A DNA stretch of 64,000 bases from Sphaerulina vaccinii. Taxonomy: Eukaryota; Ascomycota; Dothideomycetes; Mycosphaerellales; Mycosphaerellaceae. Below the pieces are notes generated by a model. That model ran no database searches. It was not told the origin of the DNA and saw only the letters and a list, made by a program, of their open reading frames with translations. The DNA lies in assembly GCA_022570795.1 (NCBI GenBank), contig JAKUDP010000009.1, positions 248,001 through 312,000 of the forward strand, written 5' to 3'. Positions 41,027 to 51,273 of the stretch are shown here, piece by piece; the stretch's first letter is position 1, and every line of letters starts with the position of its first letter. A program made the position numbers and the translations under genes.

Positions 41027-41120
41027 TAGTCTCAGTCATCAGATCACGTGCTTAGGGCAAGCCATTCCGCGCGTGGTCTAAGGGCCCAACCGGCTTTTTT
41101 GGTAATATTAATTAGCTTCT
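41027..41120 (+). repeat. Left terminal inverted repeat
   Basis: Two matching blocks: 41027-41039, and 41076 to about 41118 beginning GTCTAAGGGCC and ending TAATTAGCT. The 36 bp between them are poorly conserved against the right end (57 bp there). The outer 60 bp still contain CpA, so the RIP boundary lies near 41090. Confidence 0.75.
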
Positions 41121-41489
41121 ATATACTAATTTCGCATATATACTAATTAGCTTGTTTAAACGGATTTATATAGCGACGACAATAGTAGATATTAAATTAG
41201 AGAAACTAAAAAGTACAAAGTATAGTATAAGGTATAGAGAATAAGTATATAATATCTAAAATCCCTATTCTAAACAATACGTATATAAAAACGTATATTA
41301 GGTAGTTTTTATATATTATATAGGCCGATACTACTACTTTCTAGATACTACTCCTTCTACTATAGACGAGCTCTACTAACTAGACAAAGTATATATAGTA
41401 CCTAAGACGCATAGAAATCTAGTAACAAAGAGTTTTTATATAATACCTCGCATTAAAGACTAGAAATATAGTTAGTCTACAAAGGTTAC

Positions 41490-44400
41490 TAAGTAGCTTT
41501 AGGTAATATTATTCTTTGAATCTAAGTCTACCGAGTTCGAGAATCGATTAAGGAGTAGAGTAGGAGGTGGGCTATCGACTAGGAGTATATATAGGAGTGC
41601 TAGGGACGTAGATATTAGCGAATTGTTCGATATAAGCTTTTCTAGTCTAGGTAGAGAGGATAGTAATAGCAACCTATCTAATATAGAATCTTATATAAGC
41701 AATTTTATTCTAAATAAAGTTAATATTTTAGAAGGCCTAGAAAGTAATATATAATAGCTAAGAGTCTATAATTAAGTATAGAAAGTATTCGGAGGCCTAC
41801 TAGATAGACCTAATTATTGTACTACCCTAAAGTATAAGGCTATATAGTAGATATTTATTATCAAGGTAATAGAGTTCCTAGTCGACAAGTCTAAAGCTCG
41901 GTTAAAGGCGAAAGTATATATTACACTCTAAGAGGTATAGGTAGAAAACTAGTTAAGCTAGGTTGTATTCTATAAGAATTAGTAGACTTTGTAGCTAAAG
42001 CCTAGAGCTAGTATAGATAGTAGGTAGTATACTATACTTACTATTCTAACTAAATATATAGAAGTAATCTAGAAGCTTGCGAAAAACTTTATATATAGGA
42101 TCCTAAAAGTATAGATCTAGGTAGTATATATAAGTATAGTAGGCTAGCTAGCTCTAGATAGCGAGTCGGACTAGTATTAGTAGACGCTAGGTCTAGTAAA
42201 GCGCAAGCTCTATATACTATATCTCTTTCTAGCTCGCAAACTATAAGTATACTATATCTAGAATCTTATTTTCAATCCGAATAATATTATCTAGATTGCG
42301 GCTATATCTATAGGCAAGAGTCTAACCTTCTAGTCCTAGCCTCTTATTTGTAACTATACTATTATCCTAATTATACTACTTAACTAGATTGGAATCGAGT
42401 AGGAGACGAGGATCTAGCAACTTAGAAGTAACCTAATTCTCTTTATATCTTATATAAAGACTAGACTAAGTATATAGTAGTAGGTAGATCTACGAGTAGG
42501 CAAGTTTACTTATATCCTCCTTAGTCTAGAGATAGTAATATAGAAGTAGTTCCGAAAGCTATAGCTCGAGCCTTAGTTTAGATAGTATCTAGGTATAGTT
42601 ATTATTAATAAATTCTACCTCGTCTACTAGTAGAGTATAGAGAATAGAGGATTTAGAAAGGAGTATACGAACCTCTAGATACTACGTATGCTCCTATACT
42701 ATAATGTCTATATATATAGTTATATAGCTATATTAGATACTATAGTAGAAAAGGTCTATACAAAGACAACTAGTATATAAGAAGGTTATATTACTTTAAT
42801 TAGAAATAGTATTAACCGGCCTAAGATCTTTATATAGGCTATACTAATCCTAGATAGTATAGGAGACAACTATAGCTCGCTCTTCTAGCTTGCTACGTAG
42901 GTAGTAGACCTAAGTATATAGGTAAAGAATTCTATATAGATTCTAAAAAGTATAGTCTTTTATAATAGTTAGAAGAGATATTAGGAGGCTGCCTACGCTA
43001 TATATATATATATTATATAGAAATTCCTAGAGTATATAGAGGTAGAGGTATACTAGATAGTCCGGGTCTACTATAGGCAGATAGCTAGGCAGACATAGGG
43101 CAAGCTTATATAGGAGTTCTAGAAGCACGACTCCAAAATCTATATTCTCTTTATAACTAAGGCGCTTGGGTTAGAAGTAGATATTCTAGATATTAAGGAG
43201 ATTGTCTAGTATAGGCTCCTAAAGCAATATATAATATAGTATATTATATAGCGCGCAGGTCGTATAGTGCGAGACTTAGTAAAGTATAGGCCTAGGCGCT
43301 TTACCCTACTATATAAGAAGTTCGCTAATCTCGAGTATATAGTCTTGCCTACCTAGTCTATAGAGCCTGCGCGCCTTATAGAGATCCTAGCAGATAAGCC
43401 TATTAGTTAGCCTACACCTCTAGATATAAAGGCAAAGAAGAGAAAGTCGAATTAGAACAAGTATAACAAGCTTAAGTTCTTTGTCTACTATTAGATTAAT
43501 TAGACTATAGGCAATCTACCTATAATCTAGCCTAGGTATCGAAGGAAGGTCTAGCTATATATATTTATAGAGGCTATGCCCGAGTAGATAGATATAGACT
43601 ACTACAACTATTGCTAGCCTATATAGAAGCTCTCTAAGTCGGAAATATAGTAGGCTATAGTAATAGAGTCCTAGGTATTAGTTAGAGTTTTAAGGCATAT
43701 ACTCTTTATATAGGCTCGTCTACGCAAGTAGGACATTCTTTAGGCAAAGCGTCTATATACTAATACAATCTTCTAGCTAGTACCTAGATTTATACTACCT
43801 CGGAGGATTTAAGAGCGTATCGCCTACTACTAGGGTAAGGCTCCTAGTTACTACCTAGTCCTCGACCGAACTAGATTAAAAGCCTATCTAGAGTAGGCGA
43901 AGTTTGTATTACTAACCTAACTACTATCTATACTAGAGACTTAGCTACGTACATTTATATAGTAGGTAGATAGCAACCTTGCAAGCAGCTAGGCTAATAT
44001 AGAGAGGTAGAGTAGATAGCTCGCAGACAAAGGCTAGGCAAGCTATAAGTAGTATTACCTAGAGCAATATATAAGTATTAAGGATAGGCGAGTCGATTAT
44101 AATATTAGCAAGACTATTATAGATATATCGGATATGTCTATATATAGGATTTGTATATTTAGTATTTAGACTCTACTTCTATACGTATCGACGCCCGAGC
44201 TATAGATAATATCTAAAGTAGTCGCAAGTAGTAGGTCTCTAGATTCCGAACAAGCTACGTGGGATAGCATACCTAATATACCAAACAAGGATATAGTAGC
44301 GCCTATAAAAGGAAAGGGAAGAGCAAAGCCTAGAGTATCTACTTCTAAATATAAGTAGATATATTCCTAGACTCTATTACTATAGGTATTGCTATAGACA

Positions 44401-44570
44401 AAGTAGACTTCTAATTTCTATAAGGTTCTAGCTAAGAAGTCTAGTAATATCTAGTCTGCAAGTAATACCTAGCTATCTAAGCGGAGCTATATAGGATTGC
44501 CTCCTAAGCTATCGATAGGTAGAGTATCTAGAATTTCTAGTTATATAACTAGAGGCTATATACCTCTAAA
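41490..44570 (+). pseudogene. RecQ-like (telomere-linked type) DNA helicase, RIP-inactivated
   Basis: One frame (frame 1) gives helicase motifs between dozens of TAG/TAA stops. The Walker A region reads AISIGKSLTF at 42304-42333, where RecQ proteins have a T/S-G-S-G-K-S loop. The DExH box reads VIINKFYLVY at 42598-42627, with Asp and Glu codons changed to Asn and Lys by G-to-A. 'LRMLLYYNVYIYS' and 'LFITKALGLEVDI' near 43150-43180 match RecQ motifs III and V. No frame shift is needed across at least 42.3-43.2 kb, so the damage is base substitution. A long C-tail follows to about 44570. Fungal subtelomeres carry such RecQ helicases; this copy sits inside the TIR element. Ends are approximate. 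Confidence 0.7.
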
Positions 44571-44742
44571 GTATTATTAATAGAATTGTAGATAGTATAC
44601 TAGCTGCTCCCGGGCTTGCTACCTACCTATATTATATAATTAATTATATATAAAGCTAGTATTCTAATATATAGAGGAAATCCTATACTTATATTCTATA
44701 CTCTTATACTTCTAGTCTCCCTATTTGTTCTATACTTGCTCC

Positions 44743-45220
44743 TATAGTCCTCTAGCTAGATCCTTAGTATATTATATAGTTCTCTATTACTCTCTAGCTT
44801 AATCTAAGTATACTCTATAGTCCTCTAGCTAGATTCTTAGTATATTATATAGTTCTCTATTACTCTCTAGCTTAATCTAAGTATATTCTATAGTTCTCTA
44901 GCTAGATTCTTAGTATATTATATAGTTCTCTATTACTCTCTAGCTTAATCTAAGTATACTCTATAGTTCTCTAGCTAGATCTTTAGTATATTATATAGTT
45001 CTCTATTGCTCTCTAGCTTAATCTAAGTATACTCTATAGTCCTCTAGCTAGATCCTTAGTATATTATATAGTTCTCTATTACTCTCTAGCTTAATCTAAG
45101 TATACTCTATAGTTCTCTAGCTAGATTCTTAGTATATTATATAGTTCTCTATCGCTCTCTAGCTTAATCTAAGTATACTCTGTAGTCCTCTAGCTAGATT
45201 CTTAGTATATTATATAGTTC
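44743..45220 (+). repeat. 73-bp tandem repeat, about 6.5 copies
   Basis: Units start at 44743, 44816, 44889, 44962, 45035, 45108 and 45181 (the last 40 bp only), each beginning TATAGTYCTCTAGCTAGAT. Copies differ by a few C/T and A/G changes only, as expected if an already tandem array was RIP-mutated. It lies between the RecQ-like and DUF6589-like frames of the 10-kb element. Confidence 0.92.
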
Positions 45221-45430
45221 TAGATTTAGGCTAGCCTTCTACTTCTACTTAGATAGTATCTACTTAAGTTCTAGATTTAGGCTTACCTTCTATATAGATA
45301 CTTGTTTCTACTACAAATAAATAGAATAGAATAGAGAAGTAGTTAGAAAGAATATATATTATAGTATTAATTATTAACTAATAATATAATTAAGGTAGCA
45401 CTTCTACCTCTTTAAGTCTACAATCGCACT

Positions 45431-48400
45431 ATGCGCGACACTACCTACTACTTTGTCGCTATCTATAATAGCTCTATACGTATCTAAATCCCTAAGTATA
45501 AAAAAGACTATAGCTAACTATAGACAAACGCCTACAAACCTAAGCCGCAAACGCGTAGCGACACCGAGCGCATCTTAGATAAGTAGCTTCTAAAGCGCAA
45601 TATCTCTCGAGTCTAATAAACTAGCTCTAACAATCCTAGAAAGAGTATAGGCGTGTTCTAATTAGTATAAGAGTAGTCGGACAGTTTAGGAAAAGGTAGA
45701 TAATATCCTTTAGTATATATACTTAAGTAATATAAGTATTAAGAGCTTCCTAAACTCCTACTATAGTATAGAGAAGGATCCGGGTATAAGCGTATAGGTA
45801 GAGACTATAGGTAGGTATATAAAGAGGATAGGGAGTATTATATCTAAAGAGTCTTTCTTATAAAAAGTATATCTATATATAAATAAGAGTAAGTTTACGA
45901 GCTTTGTTCTAGGCCTTATTAGACTAGATATCTAGTCTTTAGCTTAGATCGAGGTAGGTAGAGTCTAGTAGTATATAAGACCTATACTAACTATACTTAG
46001 GTATTTAGCAAATTCGATTTAGAGTAGTAAGTAAGCAAGGTCCTTCTCTTAGATATATTTAGGAAGATAGCTTAGATAGCTCCTATACTTACTAATATTA
46101 TAAGCGCGCTTATTACTAGACTAGCGCAGGTAACTATAGATATAAAAGAGACTCTATAATAGGTCTATAGGAAGGTTATATAGGTAGCTTCGATAATTAG
46201 ATAGGCATAGTATCTAAAGGCTAGAAGTAGACTATCTCGCTAGCTTAGGATCTACCTATAGAGTTAGAGAACTAAGTATAGAGTAATATCTACGCTTGCT
46301 AGTATAGGCGTCTACGTATATCCTCGGAGTATCTATTAGGCAAATAAGAGCCTACTTAGAATAGCTATAGAGAGCGTATACGTATATAGTCGGGACCTAG
46401 CTACAAATATTATTTTCGACAACTAGAACTATATACTCTAGACTAGATAGTCTAGGTTTCTTAAATAGGACTAGCTCCTATATTATACTACTACAAAGGT
46501 CTTTAAGAGTATATAGATTCTACGTAGTAGCTTAGATATATTCTTACTATATAAAGAGAATCCTCTATAGCTTTATAATATTATAGGTATAGAGGGGCTA
46601 AAGTATAGCAAATAAGAGTAGGTATATATACTATATAAGATAGCTAAGTATATTCGCAGAGTATACCTAGTCGAAGTTATAGAAGTATATAATATAAAAC
46701 TGGACTTAGACTAGTAGGCTATATTATAGTACCCCTATATATATATTATATATTACCTTATAACTTAGAAGTCTATATACTCTATAATAAAGCTTATATT
46801 CGAAGATAAAGGCACTATAGATAGTATATATAGAGTAATTAAGGATATTATAAATAAGTAGCTTAACCTTCGGGAGATATATAATAGTATCTAATATAAT
46901 AATATAGATCCTATAGACGACCCTATACTATTTGTAGGCGCTACTACTAAGTCTTAATTATACTAGGACAAGATTCTCTATTCGCAGATAGAGCAAGATA
47001 AGGACTAGGTTAGATAGACTAGCTACAACTCTAGCTAGAAGATTAAGCTAGTTTATAGCAATTAGAAATCGGTCTCTAATATCTATACTATATATAAGGA
47101 GTGTATTAAGAATAAAGACCTATATAATAGAATCTAGTAGGTACTGCTAGTACCCGGGCTCTTCTATCTAAAAATATACCTAATATAGGTAATCGATAGA
47201 AACTTTAGTAGGCCTAAGAGCTATAACTTAAAAATATATCTAAAGGTCTACTAGGCGCTAATAAATCGCAAGATCTGCCTATTATTCTAGGCACTATATA
47301 GTTATATAGAGTATCTAGTAGTCGATAGCTATTATGCCCGCATCCTAGCATTTATATATAAGATAGCTAGAATTTAAGACCTAGGTAATAGATCGAATAT
47401 AGCTAGGTATATTCGAAAGCTTTTAGTCGAAGGATTCCTAGATCTATTATAGAAGGTCTATAAAGCATACTTCTCCTAGTAGGCGTATATACTATACCTA
47501 GATCTATAGTCTAATTAGATAAAAGCTAGATATTATATAGGTAAGACTATCCTAATAGTAAAGAAAAAGAAGAAGTTAGCTCCCTATATAGCGAATATAG
47601 TTATAATCGATAGTAGCAAGGATAGAACTATATATATCTACTTTATCTAGATAGTATAGACCTACTAACTCCTCTACTATACGATCAAGTACATAGATAT
47701 TAGCCTCCTACGCCGCATAGTTAATTAGTATATCTTAATCTTCTATACAAAGTCTTATAAGAACTATACGTTTGTTATACTCTAGCTAAAGTAGATTGCA
47801 GACTCGCCTATATCTAATAAGCAGCTCTAAAATACAATTCTAGCAAATAGTCTAGTAAACTATATAGGTAGAGTAGATAGTTAGTTTAAAATCGACTATG
47901 CAAATAAGTTCCTAAATAGCTATCTAAAAGCGCTACTACAAAATCGGAGGAATAGTACGTTTAGTATAGAGGATTAGCTCGCCGACTATACTCTACTCGC
48001 GACCTATATAGGTTAGCTCTATAATAGAATAGAGGTAGCGTTTAGCAAATATATAGATATAGTATATATAAGAGCAAGCGCTATATACAAGATCTACTAA
48101 GTTGTATTAATCTGCCTAGAGGAGTTACTTAATTGTATATAGATAAAGGATACTCTATTCTATATAGTAGATCTCTTTGCTATAGGCCTAAACAACCTTA
48201 TATCTAACGTAGGTATAGACAACAAGCCTCGTCTATCTATACTTAAGAGATTTAATTAGAATATAGTATGCATACTAGACTTAGGTAGTTCTATACCCGA
48301 TATCGAGTATCTAGATATTCCTAGCTAAATAGACAATCCAATCGAATAATATAACCTTCAGACTATAGCTGCTATAGACAATGTACCTAGGTTCCTTACT

Positions 48401-48460
48401 AATAACGAGTCTAAGTTTGTAGACAATATAGAGTAATACTCGGATATACTTAGGTAAACT
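45431..48460 (+). pseudogene. DUF6589-like protein gene, RIP-inactivated
   Basis: Frame 2 runs from an ATG near 45431 to about 48460 with many TAG/TAA stops but no frameshift (the same frame at 46418, 47189 and 47825). Readable segments match the DUF6589 pattern as I know it: an 'FDN.N.....R....L......TTTK.F' block at 46415-46530, and 'NTILANSLVNYIGRVDS' followed by 'NKFLNSYLKALLQNRRNST' at 47825-47960. DUF6589 proteins are multi-copy in fungi and of unknown function. Whether this one mobilises the element or is cargo cannot be told. The family call is from memory of conserved blocks. Confidence 0.55.
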
Positions 48461-49139
48461 AGGCTTATATATATAACTTCTCTACAAGCCTGCGACAACT
48501 ATACTAATTAGATAGCTTAGACTATACGAAACCGACCTGCCGATAATAGAGATATATATATAAGCTAGGCTCACCTATATAGTATCTCTATATTTCTAGA
48601 ACAACTATAGCAATCGAGTAGGTCGTAGGTAATTAAAATTCGAGCTCTTGCGTATAGAGATACCTATAAATATTAGATGCTTATTAGGCTTCTCTATACA
48701 AAAGTAGCTATTTATAAGTATAATTCTTACTATATCTATACTATCGCACACGCCGTAGACTACTATACTTATTTTACTTTATAGCAAAATAGTAAAAAAG
48801 TAGTTATAAACTCTTTACTTATACTCTATTATATATAATATACGTAGCCTAGGCAGAGCTTTCTATTAGCCTAACAATTATAGATAATACCGGTTAGTTA
48901 CTTTATTAAGGTAGGTAACCCTATATATATATCGTCGCTATTTACTAGTATAGGTCCTTAGGTAGCTATAGGAAACTATAAAAGAACTTATCTTTTTTCT
49001 TAGATACTTCTTCTTCTATTATATATAATATCTACTACTTTGCCTTCTATAGTTGTTTATAGTCTATAATACTTATATACCCGACTCCCTACTTTATTAA
49101 AAATATATATATATTATATAGGTAGTTTATATAATACTT
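48461..49139. other. RIP-degraded DNA inside the element, unassigned
   Basis: AT-rich, TpA-rich stretch between the DUF6589-like frame and the 250-bp duplication. Short protein-like fragments occur but no family is recognised. Confidence 0.4.
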
Positions 49140-49640
49140 AGGCGAGCTTAGAACTACCTCCTTGCCTATATCTAGGCAAAGCCGAGCTTTTATATATAAA
49201 CTCTTATATACTATATATCTTTCTATTCTATCTCCGAAGGAAATTAGTATCTAGCTACCTATCTAGTAGCTTAGAGTCTCTATTTTCTTTAGAGATACTT
49301 ATATATATACAACCTACTATATAGTAGCTTAGTTGCTCTATTTTTTTTTTAGAAATACTAACTTTACTACTTTGCAGACTCTACTCTTTAGGCGAGCTTA
49401 GAACTACCTCTTTGCCTATACTTAAGTAAAGCCGAGCTTTTATATACTAATATATATATATACTATATATCTCCCTATTCTTTCTCTAAAGGAAATTAGT
49501 ATCTAGCTACCTATCTAGTAGCTTAGAGTCTCTATTTCTTTTAGAGATACTTATATATATATAATATACTATATAGTAGCTTAGTTACTCTATTTTTTTT
49601 TAGAGATACTAACTTTAATACTTTGCAAACTCTACTCCTT
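49140..49640 (+). repeat. 250-bp tandem duplication
   Basis: Two copies with a period of 250 bp: AGGCGAGCTTAGAACTACCT begins at 49140 and again at 49390. Shared landmarks include GGAAATTAGTATCTAGCTAC and a T9-T10 run near the end of each copy. Copies differ mainly by transitions and small A/T-run length changes. Confidence 0.85.
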
Positions 49641-49699
49641 ATCTGAATTTAGTTACTATATCTAGTACCTCTATCTACTACTCGATAGCTACTATAGCT

Positions 49700-50880
49700 T
49701 CTACTTCTACCTACTACCTATAAGGCCTAGGCTATAATCTACTAACCTACCTATTCTTATAGCTAGAAGTACCTATAGGTATAGATAAAGATAACTAGAA
49801 GGAGGTATATAGTTAGCTATAGAATATCTTCTATATATCTAGTAAGGCCTATAAGATAACTTTGCTCTAGGTATATAATACTATAGTTAAGCTCTATAGC
49901 TATATTATATTTTGCAATACTCTATTTTAGTTCTTTAGCCGCTTTAATAAAATAATTAGTAGCTTAGATAGGAGAGTTAGCCAAATTGCTTAGTATATAG
50001 CTCTAATTGCAGACAAGTCCGAGTATTACTTGCCTAGACTATTTAATAAGGGATTAGAGAAGTACTAAGAGGTATACGACTTTAGATAGGAGCCTATAGA
50101 GATTAACTTATAGAGTACTAGAATAAGATTAGTCGCACTATATAGCTATTATCTAAGTTCGCGCAATAAGCGCGACTCTAAGCTAATTAGGTCTATAGCT
50201 ATACTTAATAAGACAAAGTATAACAAAACTAACTACTACTACTTCTAGTATAGCCCGACTAATAGGATAAAGGGCCTATTTAAGGTATATATATAAGTAG
50301 CGCTTATAGAGGATTCTAATTATAACAATCTAGAAAACTTCTTATATAGAGGTATCTATACTAGCTATATCTAGTAGTCTAAGTATAATAAGTATATAAT
50401 TAGTCTACGCTAGAAGGGCCTAGGTTATAAAGCTACTATATAAAAGAAGTATAAGTAGCTATTAATAGTAGCTTAGAGAGCTATCTTTTTTATACCTAAT
50501 AACAACTTCTATAATCTACTTAATATAACTAGCTTTAATAAGAATCTTACTCTAGCCTTATACCTTATATATACTTCGAGGACTAATAGCCTTATATAAG
50601 GCTTAGGAATGCCAATTGCGCCTAAGAATCGCTACTAGGCGTTTGTACATCTCGGCTTTACTTGGAACATAGCTAATAGTAACTATAACAACTTCCTATA
50701 CTATATAAAGGACTTAGCTAAAGCCCTACTTATAGCTATTTATATAGAGATTACTAAGGATACTACTATTAACTTAGACCTTAAAGGCAACTTGTTGTCT
50801 AAGGAGGAGTATAATTCTAAGAATAATAGGCTTCTTAGTAATATAGGTACTAATATAGATATATTTTAAAAATAAGTCTA
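49700..50880 (+). pseudogene. Third degenerate coding stretch of the element, unknown
   Basis: Frames here give long protein-like runs between TAG/TAA codons (for example 'GLGMPIAPKNRYQAFVHLGF' near 50615 and 'YNNFLYYIKDLAKALLIAIY' near 50690), much longer than chance in such AT-rich DNA. I do not recognise a family and could not confirm one frame throughout. It may be the element's transposase or a third cargo gene. Confidence 0.4.
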
Positions 50881-51107
50881 AAAGTAGTTAAGTATAGATA
50901 AAATTAACTAAGATTAACTAATACTCTAAGGAAGTATATAAGGAGTGCTCTCTACTACTACTACTATAGCCGGGCTGCTAGCTACTAATAGCAAGGTATT
51001 ATAAGTAGTATAGTAGGCTTTCGGATTTTCTAAATAAAGTTTTATAATCTCTGCGACTATCTAAAGCCCCTCTAAGTATCTATATATTCATTCGCCTATA
51101 TTTCAAA

Positions 51108-51215
51108 ATCGAGCTAATTAGTATATGCCAAAAGTGCTAGTTAGGCCCTTAGACTGCCTGCGGCAAGATTCCGAATGAGGACTAGTTTGCCAAGGCAGTA
51201 TAATGACTGAGACTA
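51108..51215 (-). repeat. Right terminal inverted repeat
   Basis: Read on the minus strand from 51215: block 1 is TAGTCTCAGTCAT (51203-51215), a 48-bp spacer follows, then GTCTAAGGGCC from 51154 down to TAATTAGCT near 51112. Matches the left end in order and orientation. Confidence 0.75.
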
Positions 51216-51224
51216 GATCCGCTC
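51216..51224 (+). repeat. Target-site duplication, right (GATCCGCTC)
   Basis: Identical to 41018-41026 and directly abutting the right terminal inverted repeat. Confidence 0.75.
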
Positions 51225-51273
51225 TACTCTTCTGCCCAACATGCACACATAACATGTCGCTGACTGGCTCTCC

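Larger units (their letters stand above)
41027..51215. mobile_element. 10.2-kb terminal-inverted-repeat element, RIP-degraded
   Basis: The outermost inverted repeats are TAGTCTCAGTCAT at 41027-41039 and its exact complement at 51203-51215 (15 bp if one extra pair is counted). A second inverted block starts GTCTAAGGGCC at 41076 and pairs with 51154 inward for about 43 bp, with mostly C/T and G/A differences. Direct repeats GATCCGCTC flank both ends (41018-41026, 51216-51224), the size of target duplication made by Mutator-like elements, though overlap with the inverted repeat leaves 5 or 7 bp possible. The interior is extremely TpA-rich: 42001-42060 has 18 TpA and no CpA or TpG. Cargo in order: RecQ-like helicase, 73-bp repeats, DUF6589-like frame, 250-bp duplication, a third unknown frame. 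I cannot name the transposase. Confidence 0.8.

Noticed and set aside
41076..51154. Reading GTCTAAGGGCC as the true outer end of the 10-kb element with a 2-bp TG target repeat
   Set aside because: The exact inverted 13-mer further out, directly abutted by a perfect 9-bp direct repeat, is far less likely by chance; GTCTAAGGGCC is better seen as a subterminal part of the inverted repeat.
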